Source: WHUA01 sp964585785
GTDB lineage: Bacteria > Pseudomonadota > Alphaproteobacteria > UBA8366
Assembly: GCA_964585785.1 (NCBI GenBank)
Contig: CAZPFL010000085.1
Coordinates: 1-19,203, forward strand
DNA: 19,203 bases
Direction: 5' to 3'
Shown here: positions 7,660-14,546 of the stretch, piece after piece
Layout of the letters: each line of letters opens with the position of its first letter
Position numbering within the stretch: position 1 is the stretch's first letter
The notes under the pieces: generated by a model
Database searches by the model: none
The model's input: only the letters and a program-made list of their open reading frames with translations
What the model was told of the DNA's origin: nothing
Program-made: the position numbers and the translations under genes

Positions 7660-7682
7660 ATGCCACGGCTTGTCCGTGGCAT
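7660..7682 (+). repeat. REP-like hairpin, copy 3
   Basis: Perfect 9-bp inverted repeat, ATGCCACGG / CCGTGGCAT, around the loop CTTGT, with the CGTC flank. It is the reverse complement of copy 1 with no base changes. It lies 40 bp after the small acidic gene, between converging transcription units. Confidence 0.85.
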
Positions 7683-7738
7683 CCGTGCGGCGGGATTTTT
7701 GATCGCGCGATATGCCGGACGGGGACACCCAGCCGTGG

Positions 7739-7761
7739 ACCTCGCGGACAAGCCGTGGGGT
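7739..7761 (-). repeat. REP-like hairpin, copy 4 (diverged)
   Basis: Arms ACCTCGCGG / CCGTGGGGT around the loop ACAAG pair over all nine positions if two G-U pairs are allowed. The right flank TGACG matches the other copies. Together with copy 3 it forms an inverted doublet whose CGTC flanks point outward, the opposite arrangement to copies 1 and 2. Confidence 0.7.
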
Positions 7762-7796
7762 GACGAAAAGGTAAGGGGCGTCGGGCCCGTGTTCCC

Positions 7797-8642
7797 TCAA
7801 TCCTCGACGAAATGCGGGTAGGGGCGCTTGTAGAGCGCGTCGTAGTGCACCAGCACCGGCTCGCCGAGGGCGCAGGGCCGGCCGTCGCGGAAGGCCCATT
7901 CGCCCCGGTCGCAGTCGGCCGCGGCGACATAGCCGTTGAGGTAGATGCGGCGGTCGATGCGGCTCAGATTGGGGCCCGAGCCGTGCACCATGTAAAGGTT
8001 CCAGAGCGCCACGTCGCCGGGCTCGAGCGCGAGCGGCACGGTGTCCTTGGCGGCGATGCCGATGCGCTGCAGGTCGTCCTCGGTCATGTCGCGCTCCATC
8101 ACCCGGCCGTCGCCCGCGAGCGAGACCTCGCCCTGGCGATGGCTGCCGGGGCAGAACACCATCGCCCCGTTCTCGATCCGGTGCGGGTCGACCGCGATGC
8201 CGGTCTGGACATAGGCGTTCGCCGGGTTGCGGTAGGCCGCGCGCGGCTTGCGGAACCAGATGTCCTGGTGGAAGCCGAAGCTGTTCTGCGCCGCCCCGGG
8301 CGGCTTCCAGTGCATCTGGTTGATGATCTGCTTCACGTCGCGGCCGATCAGCGGGCGGACGATCTCGAACAGCCGCGGGTCGGTGCGGTAGCGGTCGAGC
8401 ACCGCGTTGACATAGGCCGGCCACTGCACCATGCGCAGCGTCTTGCCGAGCTGGGCGTCTTCCGACAGGCGGTAGAGCAGGTTGCGGTCGCGGAAGCTGC
8501 GCCCGAGCCGCAGCCCCGCCGCGCGGATCGCGTCGAAGGCGCCGGCGAGCTCCGCCACCTCGGCCGCATTGAAGACGCCGCGGACGATGGCGAAACCGTC
8601 GCGCCGGTACTGGGCCAGGTAGTCTTCGCGGTTGCTGGTCAT
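7797..8642 (-). CDS. Phytanoyl-CoA dioxygenase (PhyH) family protein
   Basis: Fe(II)/2-oxoglutarate-dependent oxygenase of the PhyH family, 281 residues, a usual length. The metal-binding facial triad is visible: HxD in FGFHQDIWF, and the distal histidine in NLYMVHGSGPN, followed by SRIDRRIYLNGY, whose arginine is placed to bind 2-oxoglutarate. Early residues MTSNREDYLAQYRRDGFAIV are typical of the family start, so I use the ATG at 8642. The frame is open further upstream, but without family similarity. No strong ribosome binding site precedes this ATG; GGAAGGG lies about 25 bases upstream, further than usual. The substrate is unknown: the family hydroxylates acyl-CoAs, ectoine, antibiotics and other small molecules. 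It lies downstream of the PAS-receiver gene on the same strand with 179 bp between, so co-transcription is not certain. Confidence 0.88.
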   Translation of the reverse strand: MTSNREDYLAQYRRDGFAIVRGVFNAAEVAELAGAFDAIRAAGLRLGRSFRDRNLLYRLSEDAQLGKTLRMVQWPAYVNAVLDRYRTDPRLFEIVRPLIGRDVKQIINQMHWKPPGAAQNSFGFHQDIWFRKPRAAYRNPANAYVQTGIAVDPHRIENGAMVFCPGSHRQGEVSLAGDGRVMERDMTEDDLQRIGIAAKDTVPLALEPGDVALWNLYMVHGSGPNLSRIDRRIYLNGYVAAADCDRGEWAFRDGRPCALGEPVLVHYDALYKRPYPHFVED

Positions 8643-8821
8643 CGGGTTGTCCGAGACGGATTGCTGCCCTTCCGGTTCTAGCGCCTCTCTTGGTTCTAGC
8701 CCGGGGCTTCCGCACCGCCCAATGGGTGCATTCGAACGATATGCGTTCGCGCGCCGTCCTGCGGAGTCTTTAGCCCTTTCGTTGTTGGCCGGGCAAGAGC
8801 CGGCCGCCGGGCCGAGCATCA

Positions 8822-10387
8822 CTATTTGCGGCGGGGCCGCGGCGTGCTGCGCTGGAGCGCCAGCATGGCGCTCCGCAGCTCGATCGGGTGGACCGGCCGG
8901 CGGATCACCCGCATGCCGACGGATTCGGCGAATTTCTCGATTTCCGGAGAAATCGTGTCGGCGATCAGCGCGCACGGGATGCCGGGGCCGTAGCGCCGCC
9001 AGACCGCCCGGACCACGCTGTCCGCGCCGAGCCCGATCGCCGCGTCGATGTCGGCGATGATCATGTCGGGCACGCGCCCGGTCTTGGCGAGGGCCTCGAC
9101 CGTCTCCGCCGGCCGCTCGATGCCGACCGGGTGGCAGCCCCAGCTGCGCAGCAGGTCGAGGAGGCTCGCCCGGAGGATGGTGACCGGCTCGACCACGCCG
9201 ACGACCAGCGCGTGCAGCGGCGTCGGCTCCTCGTAGTAGCTCGACGCGGCGATCGGCGCCCGGCGGTCGCTGCCCAGCATGCGGAGGGCCTCGTCGATCG
9301 CATCGTCCACCTTGGCGACGATCTGGGCGTCGTCGCCTTCGGGATGCCGGTGCGCCAGGATCGAGGCCCAGACGCGCGCCGCGTGCAGCGTCTGCTGCAG
9401 CAGGCGGACGCGGGAATAGTTGTCGCGGCCGGGCGCGCCGGGCCGCTCGCCGACGGGCGCCTGCGGCTGCGCTGTCTCGGCGCCGGGGCCGCCCGGGACC
9501 GCGCGCGCCTCATGCTCCGGCCAGCCCGCGACCGGCGTCACCACCGAGACCAGCCCGATGGTCACGCCCGAGACGCTGCGGTCGTAGGTCCAGTCGAGGC
9601 GGAGGCGGATCGGCGCGCCGTCCTTGCGGCGGTAGGTGGTGAAGATCGGCGTGACCGGCGGCTCCATCGCGATGATGTGCCGGATGTAGTTCTCCAGCGC
9701 GCGGGCGTGCACCGGGTCCTGCAGTCGCTCGAAGACGTTCTCGCCGATCAGCTCGTGCTCGCCGTAGCCGAGCATCTCGTGATAGATCGGGTTGGCGTAA
9801 AGGATGCGCCCGGTCGCGTCGATCCGCTCGACGCCGAAGGCGCAGGTATCGAGGCTGTGCTGGTAGCGCTGCTGGGCGCTGATCAGCTCCTCGGCGAGGC
9901 GCTGGCTCTCGGCGCGGCCGTTGCCGCCGTTCGGGCGGCCGAAGGAGATCACGTTGCCCTCGGGCGTGGCCGCCGCCTCGGCCGTGCCGGCGTCGCCGCC
10001 GTTCGGGATCTCCGCGGCCATCAGATAGTCCTGGGCGTCCCGGATCAGGCGGAGCGGCCAGCCGCGCAGCCGCACCCGCGCCGGCTCCCCGGCCTTGCGC
10101 GCACGCAGCAGCGCCGCGGTTTGCGTGCTTCCCTTGGCGACCGCGTCGCGCAGCTTGCGGTACGCCTCGCCGTCGTCTTCCGGCGCGAAAAGGAAATCGG
10201 TCGCCGGGTGGCCGAGCGCCTCGGCCGCGGTGTAGCCGGTCCGCGCCGTCCAGGCCGGGTTGATGTGCAGGATCGTGCCGGGCCCCGTGCGCCAATTGCC
10301 GAGCACGACGATCGGTTGACGCAGCTGATCCAATGCCAATGTCAGCCTGCGCCAGCGTTCCTTGGTGTGACCCGCTGGTGAAACCAC
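8822..10387 (-). CDS. PAS-PAS protein with degenerate C-terminal receiver-like domain
   Basis: A cytoplasmic signalling protein of 521 residues without membrane segments. A first PAS domain covers about residues 20-125 (INPAWTARTGYTAAEALGH), and a second about 170-290 (ILYANPIYHEMLGYGEHELIGENVFERL, FTTYRRKDGAPIRLRLDWTY). A linker of about 80 residues with a helical piece (LLQQTLHAARVWASILAHRH) follows, then a receiver-like domain at about 393-512. The receiver retains the likely phospho-acceptor Asp446 (MIIADIDAA). However, the acidic pair is Val399-Glu400 and the conserved lysine is replaced by Arg497 (RVIRRPV). No HATPase domain or HisKA box is seen, so it is not a complete histidine kinase. 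The GTG start at 10387 is supported by AGGGAG eight bases upstream. Signal and output partner are unknown; the nearby LuxR-type regulators are candidates by position only. Confidence 0.82.
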   Translation of the reverse strand: MVSPAGHTKERWRRLTLALDQLRQPIVVLGNWRTGPGTILHINPAWTARTGYTAAEALGHPATDFLFAPEDDGEAYRKLRDAVAKGSTQTAALLRARKAGEPARVRLRGWPLRLIRDAQDYLMAAEIPNGGDAGTAEAAATPEGNVISFGRPNGGNGRAESQRLAEELISAQQRYQHSLDTCAFGVERIDATGRILYANPIYHEMLGYGEHELIGENVFERLQDPVHARALENYIRHIIAMEPPVTPIFTTYRRKDGAPIRLRLDWTYDRSVSGVTIGLVSVVTPVAGWPEHEARAVPGGPGAETAQPQAPVGERPGAPGRDNYSRVRLLQQTLHAARVWASILAHRHPEGDDAQIVAKVDDAIDEALRMLGSDRRAPIAASSYYEEPTPLHALVVGVVEPVTILRASLLDLLRSWGCHPVGIERPAETVEALAKTGRVPDMIIADIDAAIGLGADSVVRAVWRRYGPGIPCALIADTISPEIEKFAESVGMRVIRRPVHPIELRSAMLALQRSTPRPRRK

Positions 10388-10749
10388 CGATACGCTCCCT
10401 GCCGGCGGTCATCCGGCCGGTCCAGGCGATGTTGCGATCCGCTTCTAAGACGGATTTCCAACGTCCTGATACCAATCATAAATGACGGCGTGCCCGTGCC
10501 GTCGGTCTTGACCGAAGCGCAGTATGGTAGGTGTTGCGCGGGCGTGAAAGTCGTCCGAAGGGTGTAGGAACGCGCTCTTGCCGCGGCGGTTGCCTCGCGC
10601 CGCGCTGCCGTCGGGAAGCCGCGCCCGCCGTGCCCCGTTGAGACTAACCCGTTTGTACCCCCGGACCCACTCTATAAGTTTTGCAGATTTTCGTTCCTGG
10701 AGAGTAGGTTAGGCAAAATTTCGTCTGCCACAGGTAGGGTGGGGAACCG
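10388..10749. other. Intergenic region between divergent genes
   Basis: 362 bp between the PAS-receiver gene (minus) and a small hypothetical gene (plus). It must hold both promoters. The only recognisable element is TATAAG at 10673-10678, about 70 bp before the plus-strand gene, with a weak -35 region (GTTTGT near 10651). The middle (10550-10640) is very GC-rich without a clear gene. Confidence 0.5.
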
Positions 10750-11043
10750 GTGAAACGGACGCCAAGAAAGATTGGCTATCGACTGACGACACAAGACATC
10801 GCGCTGTTCGAGCGCGTCGCCGAGACCATGATCCGCCATTCGGAATGGCGGCGCTTCACGCGAAACCGCGACGACCAGGCCGAGTACTTCGATATCGAGA
10901 CCGAGGCGGAAGCGGACCCGGCGTTCAGCCTGGGGCGATGCGCCACCGGCAACTACGTGTTTCTCAACCATCGCACGGGCGATGTGCGCTTTGCCGGCTC
11001 CTTCTCGGCCTTGCTGGAGAATGTGAAGGCGCTCAGGGCCTGA
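10750..11043 (+). CDS. Small hypothetical protein
   Basis: A 97-residue protein from a GTG start, basic at the N-terminus (MKRTPRKIGYRLTTQDI), then a helical stretch IALFERVAETMIRHSEWRRF and a beta-rich C-terminus (GNYVFLNHRTGDVRFAGSF, then SALLENVKALRA). Composition and codon use look like real coding sequence. I do not recognise the family and see no catalytic motif, signal peptide or membrane segment. The GTG is preceded by GGGTGGGGA, a plausible ribosome binding site. An internal ATG at residue 27 would give a shorter form, less likely because it cuts a helix. It is convergent with the LuxR-type gene downstream. The aromatic, basic make-up could fit a nucleic-acid or partner-binding role, but this is a guess. 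Confidence 0.7.
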   Translation: MKRTPRKIGYRLTTQDIALFERVAETMIRHSEWRRFTRNRDDQAEYFDIETEAEADPAFSLGRCATGNYVFLNHRTGDVRFAGSFSALLENVKALRA

Positions 11044-11118
11044 GCCCGGCGGCACGCGCCATCATCGGCTGGCGCCGCGCCTGGCACCGGCTGGCGGCGT
11101 TGACCAGGCGTTCTCGAC

Positions 11119-11159
11119 GGAAAACGAAAACGCCCGGCCGCGCATGCGGGCCGGGCGTT
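11119..11159 (-). terminator. Rho-independent terminator of LuxR-type gene 1
   Basis: Perfect 11-bp arms AACGCCCGGCC (11129-11139) and GGCCGGGCGTT (11149-11159) with a 9-base loop. Read on the minus strand, the stem is followed by TTTTCGTTTT, a good U-tract, 27 bp after the stop codon of the gene at 11186-11869. On the plus strand it has no T-tract. Confidence 0.85.
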
Positions 11160-11185
11160 GTCATGTCATGCCGGTCGGCTGAGGA

Positions 11186-11869
11186 TCACTCGGCCGCGCT
11201 GGTGTCCGGCGGGGGTGCGCCTTCGCCGCCGAAGCCGGCTTCCATGCCCCAGATCGCGGCCTGCGTCCGATTGGCCGCGTTGATCTTGCGCAGCAGGCTC
11301 TTCATATGAACCTTGACGGTCGATTCCGTGATCTCGAGCCGGCGCGCGATCGCCTTGTTGGAGCTGCCGTCGACCAGGCAGTGCAGGATCTCGCTTTCCC
11401 GGTTCGATAGCTTCTCCGCGATCGCCCGGGCATCCGTGGCCGGCCGGCGGGTCGGCATCTGGGTCCAGAAGGACGCCATCTGGGTCGGGAAGACCATTTC
11501 GCCCAGCAGCACGAGCTGGAGCGAGTAGGACAGCGCATCCGTCGAGATGTCGCTGAGCAGGTAACCGCTCGCGCCCGCGGCGAGGCACCGCGTCATATCC
11601 TCGAGCGACAGCGATTCGGCGATGACCACGACGGGCACGCCGGGAAAGGACTTCCGCAGGGTGTCGATATCCGCGTCGAAGTCGTCATGGCCGTGCGACA
11701 ACGCGAACAGGATCACGGCCGGCGGAACCTCGCCTTCGGTTCGGCTCTTGGCGTCGCCGGCGCGTTCGATTTCGCGCACGGCTTCAAACGGTGTTCCCTC
11801 GAGATAGACCTTCAATCCCTGCCGAAACAGCCTCGAACCACCCACCAAGTAAACAGGTGACGGTGTCAT
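11186..11869 (-). CDS. LuxR/NarL-type transcription regulator 1 with pseudo-receiver domain
   Basis: DNA-binding regulator of 227 residues with the usual two-domain NarL/FixJ layout: receiver-like domain about residues 5-125 and LuxR-type helix-turn-helix about 154-215 (LSNRESEILHCL, ITESTVKVHMKSLLRKI). The fold-defining residues remain (RLFRQGLKVYL, GASGYLL), but every phosphorylation residue is gone. The acidic pair is Gly10-Gly11, the phospho-acceptor Asp is Ala56 (AVILFALSH), and the conserved Lys is Ser106 (YLLSDIS). It therefore cannot act as a classical phosphorylated response regulator; control by ligand, partner or expression level is more likely. It is closely similar to the regulator at 14547-15233 (for example VKVHMKSLLRKIN and NRTQAAIW are shared), which points to duplication. 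Upstream DNA holds a 7-2-7 NarL-like site at 12082-12097. The ATG at 11869 is preceded by GAGGG at a workable distance. Confidence 0.9.
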   Translation of the reverse strand: MTPSPVYLVGGSRLFRQGLKVYLEGTPFEAVREIERAGDAKSRTEGEVPPAVILFALSHGHDDFDADIDTLRKSFPGVPVVVIAESLSLEDMTRCLAAGASGYLLSDISTDALSYSLQLVLLGEMVFPTQMASFWTQMPTRRPATDARAIAEKLSNRESEILHCLVDGSSNKAIARRLEITESTVKVHMKSLLRKINAANRTQAAIWGMEAGFGGEGAPPPDTSAAE

Positions 11870-12081
11870 ATTATTTAGCCCTCTTGATTCAGAATTGCCT
11901 TCAGTTCTTCAGGCGCTTTATTTCGCGGTAGGATAGAATTTGATCGTTGTTGTTATTATAGGCCTTATGGTCTATCCGAACGGCGCGGAAGTACTAGGGT
12001 TTCCAGGGGTTTTACATGGCCTGAGCGGCCGGGTCGGAGGGGGGCTGCGGTGGTTCGGCGGACCGAGGGCTTCGCCGGAAA

Positions 12082-12097
12082 TACCACTAAAGCGGTA
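12082..12097. promoter_or_regulatory. NarL-like 7-2-7 binding-site candidate A
   Basis: TACCACTAAAGCGGTA consists of two TACYNMT heptamers as an inverted repeat separated by two bases (TACCACT-AA-AGCGGTA), exactly the arrangement bound by NarL/NarP-type proteins. It is about 213 bp upstream of regulator gene 1 and 169 bp upstream of the hypothetical gene at 12266. A second full site is at 15553-15568. Confidence 0.5.
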
Positions 12098-12172
12098 CTT
12101 CAGATTTTCCCTTTATTGGACGATTGGATAGTCTTAAATGGATATAGATCAAAAAACCGATGAATTTCCGTG

Positions 12173-12190
12173 TGTTAACGAATATTAACA
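12173..12190. promoter_or_regulatory. Palindromic operator candidate TGTTAA-N6-TTAACA
   Basis: Perfect 6-bp arms, spacer CGAATA, 76 bp before the start codon at 12266. The TTAA halves recall CtrA sites, but those need a 7-base spacer, and here it is 6. The protein that might bind it is unknown. Confidence 0.4.
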
Positions 12191-12265
12191 AAAGCCGGAC
12201 GGCAGCATCGGAGCGACGACTCGACTAGAAATTCCCGGTGGGAACACGACGCTGGAGAGGACGCC

Positions 12266-12562
12266 ATGCCCAGGAAGCCGAAGACCGAAAGTCTCGAGGA
12301 CGTGCCCGAGAGCCTTCGCGCCGATGTCTCCCCGATCCACGATGCGATCATGCGCGAGCGCTGGGACGACGTTCAGGAATGCGTCCTCGTCGCCCAGGTC
12401 CTGGTCGACCAATACGGCCTCGACGCCCCGCTGAAGGCCGAAGCCAGCGCCAGCAAGCTGTTGCTCGACTGGGCCGATCTCGAGGCCTGGGCCTATTGGA
12501 AGCGGGCCGGCCGCGCGGCGCAGCAGCTGCTGCTGACGGAGCCCGCCGGGCCGTTGCATTGA
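12266..12562 (+). CDS. Small hypothetical protein, mostly helical
   Basis: A 98-residue acidic protein of unrecognised family. After a charged start (MPRKPKTESLEDVPESLRAD) it looks mostly helical, with Trp-rich patches (RERWDDVQECVLVAQVLVD, LLLDWADLEAWAYWKRAGRA) and no signal peptide or membrane segment. GGAGAGG seven bases before the ATG supports the start. It sits between LuxR-type regulators and may be under a shared operator at 12173-12190 or 12082-12097. An adaptor or partner role for the regulators is conceivable, but nothing in the sequence shows it. Confidence 0.75.
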   Translation: MPRKPKTESLEDVPESLRADVSPIHDAIMRERWDDVQECVLVAQVLVDQYGLDAPLKAEASASKLLLDWADLEAWAYWKRAGRAAQQLLLTEPAGPLH

Positions 12563-12727
12563 GCGTCCGGTCCGGGCGGCGTTCGTTTAGGCCTTCCAAA
12601 CTGAAGGCCAATTCCTTCACATCAAAGGACTAATCCTTATTCGCGCCGGTTTCGGCCGTTTGCACTACGGAAGCCGTGGCGGCTTCGCGGTAGGGTCGGA
12701 ACGTTGTGGCAATAGTCCCTCAACACA

Positions 12728-12780
12728 CCCCCCTCGGGGGCGGCAGCCCTTGCGGTTGCCGCCCCTCCCTCGAAGGGGGC
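12728..12780. repeat. Long GC-rich hairpin
   Basis: Core arms GGGGCGGCA (12737-12745) and TGCCGCCCC (12757-12765) extend inward by GCC/GGT to a CTTGC loop. Outer runs CCCCCC (12728-12733) and GGGGG (12775-12779) can pair as well. No T-tract follows on either strand, so it is more likely an intergenic palindromic element than a simple terminator. The loop resembles the CTTGT loop of the REP-like hairpins. Confidence 0.6.
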
Positions 12781-12935
12781 CGATAATCCCCTAAAAATAC
12801 GGAATATTTGAACCGCATGTTCGGCGGGCTGCGTCACTTGCGCGACGGCCGGCGTTGGCGGCATGGTGCATCGTCGCCGGTAATCGGAAAGCGCGGCGGC
12901 GGGCGAGGGCCCCCTCGCGCGACGGGCCGCCAGAA

Positions 12936-12971
12936 ACCGCGAGAAAGACCGCGAGAAAGACTGCGAGAGAG
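12936..12971 (+). repeat. 12-bp tandem repeat, three copies
   Basis: ACCGCGAGAAAG occurs twice exactly (12936-12947, 12948-12959) and once with two changes, ACTGCGAGAGAG (12960-12971). It lies in noncoding DNA and may vary in copy number between strains. Confidence 0.8.
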
Positions 12972-13343
12972 ACCAGCCGGGCGCCGCGGTCGACCGCAAC
13001 GCTCGAGAGAGCCGTGGGTGCATTTCTTCCCTCTGGAATTGTTGCCGGATGCGGCAACTTGGAAAATCGAGCTCTTATGCCGGCGATTTTCAACGGGAAG
13101 AACGGGGTCTTCCTGGTCCGAAGCAACCTTACGAGAAGAGCCGGAGTAAGTGAGGTACCGTGATTACACCTTCGGCTATGCCTACCGTATGTGCAGACAT
13201 TGGTGGTACCGCCCTATTCCTTCCTATCAATTCGGCCGATAAACACTCCACGCGCATTGACGCAACGGCCTCCAACCCCGCTATTTAGTGGTGCCGGCCG
13301 CGATGTTCACGACGTACGCGCGACTCGTGGGGAATGCTGAAGA

Positions 13344-13359
13344 TACCGCTTCTTAGGTG
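13344..13359. promoter_or_regulatory. Degenerate NarL-like 7-2-7 site C
   Basis: TACCGCT (a perfect TACYNMT heptamer) is followed after two bases by TTAGGTG, which fits AKNRGTA except at its two end positions. It lies about 180 bp before the start of regulator gene 2. It is much weaker than sites A and B and could be chance. Confidence 0.25.
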
Positions 13360-13463
13360 AAAATTTTGCCGGCAAGGAATGCGAGTGGAAGTTGATTGAA
13401 AATCACGCAATACGTCAATCCATTGGTACAGTTTCGCTTTTGCGAATGGGGCGGGACGCCAGC

Positions 13464-13493
13464 TTGACTTTGGGAACCCGCCGGGAAAACTAT
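13464..13493 (+). promoter_or_regulatory. Promoter candidate of regulator gene 2
   Basis: A near-consensus -35 TTGACT (13464-13469) is followed after 18 bp by AACTAT (13488-13493), a fair -10. The predicted start near 13500 would give a leader of about 40 bases before the ATG at 13541. Confidence 0.5.
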
Positions 13494-13540
13494 TTGCGCT
13501 TAGGGCGAGGTCATTTCAGTCCAGGGTGGAAGAAGAAAAA

Positions 13541-14449
13541 ATGAGCCGCATGGAAAAAGGCGAGCGCGCTCTCGGATCCGTAGCGTTACCGGGTGAGGGG
13601 CACGCCGCACCGCTAGTCGATCGGCAAGGGTTTCAACATCAGCCGGCCATGGGCGGGGGAAACGGCAGCCGGCCGTCCGGGAGCGCGACAGCGCCCGCGG
13701 AACACGCGCAGGGCGGCCGGGCGGGCGGACGCCTGACGCATGGCTGGCGCGACGGCAGCGTGTCGCTCGAGTCGGCGATCATGGCGCAGAGCCGGGGCCG
13801 ATACGGCCGCCCGACTCGGATCCTGCTGTCGGTGGGGCCGACCGCCGAGCGGGAAAAGATGCTCGCGGCGTTCGACATGCTGCCCAATTTCGAGGTCAAG
13901 ACCGTCAAGGGACTGGATTTTGCCTCGATCGACGACGCCTACCGCACCGATTACCTGATCGTCTGGTTCGAAGGCTTGCAGAAGCTGCGGGAGACGGACG
14001 CGAACGCCTTCGTCAAGCTGTCGCGCCGCGCGCGCGTCATCATCGCGCTGAGCAGCGATCGCCTGCTCGAGGCGGCCAGCACGCTGCACCTCGCCGATGC
14101 CTGGCTGTTCACCGACATGGTGCTCGACCAGATCGCCATGCTCGTCGGGCTGAGCGACAGCGGCTACACGATCGTGCCGGCGCGAGTCGGCAACGACTTC
14201 GGGCTCGACAACCTGCGCTGCCAGCTGATGCACAAGCTCGACGATGCCGAGCGACTCGTGCTCGATCAGCTCGGAGTCGGCAACAGCAATCGCGATATCT
14301 CGCTGCAGCTCGACATCTCCGAGCCGCAGACCAAGGCGATTGTCCGCAATATCCTGAGCAAGCTGCATTTCCGGAACCGGACCGAGGCGGCCGTCTTCAT
14401 GGCGCGGCGCACCGGCATGCTCATGCAGCAGCCCGACTCGGCGCCCTGA
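13541..14449 (+). CDS. LuxR/NarL-type regulator 2, diverged, with pseudo-receiver and disordered N-terminus
   Basis: A 302-residue protein with three parts. Residues 1-80 are a Gly/Ala/Arg-rich, probably disordered extension. Residues about 90-205 form a receiver-like domain starting RPTRILLSVG. Residues about 230-290 form a LuxR-type helix-turn-helix (DDAERLVLDQLGVGNSNRDISLQLDIS, NILSKLHFRNRTEAAVFM). Phosphorylation residues are lost: the acidic pair is Val-Gly, the phospho-acceptor position is Trp142 (YLIVWFEG), and the Lys position is Thr191 (AWLFTDM). The recognition helix SEPQTKAIVRNIL departs from the usual TVK-x-H form, so its DNA target may differ from that of regulators 1 and 3. I chose the ATG at 13541 because GGAAGAAG lies upstream. 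GTG at 13526 is possible, and the ATG at 13781 would remove the extension but lacks a ribosome binding site. It is transcribed toward regulator gene 3, with a terminator between them. Confidence 0.82.
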   Translation: MSRMEKGERALGSVALPGEGHAAPLVDRQGFQHQPAMGGGNGSRPSGSATAPAEHAQGGRAGGRLTHGWRDGSVSLESAIMAQSRGRYGRPTRILLSVGPTAEREKMLAAFDMLPNFEVKTVKGLDFASIDDAYRTDYLIVWFEGLQKLRETDANAFVKLSRRARVIIALSSDRLLEAASTLHLADAWLFTDMVLDQIAMLVGLSDSGYTIVPARVGNDFGLDNLRCQLMHKLDDAERLVLDQLGVGNSNRDISLQLDISEPQTKAIVRNILSKLHFRNRTEAAVFMARRTGMLMQQPDSAP

Positions 14450-14463
14450 CGCGCAGTCTCCAC

Positions 14464-14503
14464 GAAAAAGCGGCTGTCCCCGGGTGACCGGGATACAGCC
14501 GCT
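14464..14503 (-). terminator. Rho-independent terminator between convergent regulator genes
   Basis: Arms AGCGGCTGT (14469-14477) and ACAGCCGCT (14495-14503) pair perfectly, with an inner CCC/GGG stem. On the minus strand the stem runs into TTTTTCG, a clear U-tract for the gene at 14547-15233. On the plus strand only a weak T-rich tail follows, so it may serve the gene ending at 14449 less efficiently. Confidence 0.85.
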
Positions 14504-14546
14504 AACCTGTTATTTCGCGATCGCCTGAAAACGCGGCGACTCGCCG

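Larger units (their letters stand above)
11870..12265. other. AT-richer divergent intergenic region
   Basis: 396 bp between regulator gene 1 (minus) and a small hypothetical gene (plus), clearly more AT-rich than the surrounding coding DNA, as expected for promoters. It contains the 7-2-7 site (12082-12097) and the palindrome TGTTAA-N6-TTAACA (12173-12190). A short open frame at 11940-12131 has no ribosome binding site and no plausible protein character, so no gene is called. Confidence 0.6.
12563..13540. other. Long noncoding stretch with repeats (978 bp)
   Basis: No gene that I can support. Overlapping open frames at about 12637-13163 on both strands are low-complexity Arg/Pro- or Ser/Ala-rich translations without ribosome binding sites. 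The stretch holds a long GC hairpin (12728-12780), a 12-bp tandem repeat (12936-12971), a degenerate 7-2-7 site (13344-13359) and a promoter candidate (13464-13493). A small RNA is possible but not shown by sequence alone. Confidence 0.6.

Noticed and set aside
8787..8805. GGCCGG-N7-CCGGCC hairpin after the PAS-receiver gene as a terminator
   Set aside because: A stem is present 17 bp after the stop, but no T-tract follows on the minus strand, so the call is too weak.
11940..12131. 63-codon plus-strand open frame
   Set aside because: Lies in the AT-rich promoter region, lacks a ribosome binding site and overlaps the 7-2-7 site.
12173..12190. CtrA binding site
   Set aside because: CtrA sites have TTAA-N7-TTAA; the spacer here is 6, so I report only an unassigned palindrome.
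12808..13163. Overlapping plus-strand open frames of 102-113 codons
   Set aside because: Their translations follow the GC-rich and 12-bp repeat DNA (Arg-rich, repetitive). No ribosome binding site and no recognisable domain.
13392..13406. TTGAT...ATCA pattern resembling an FNR box
   Set aside because: The half-sites are one base too far apart (5 instead of 4 between TTGAT and ATCA) and the final A is C.
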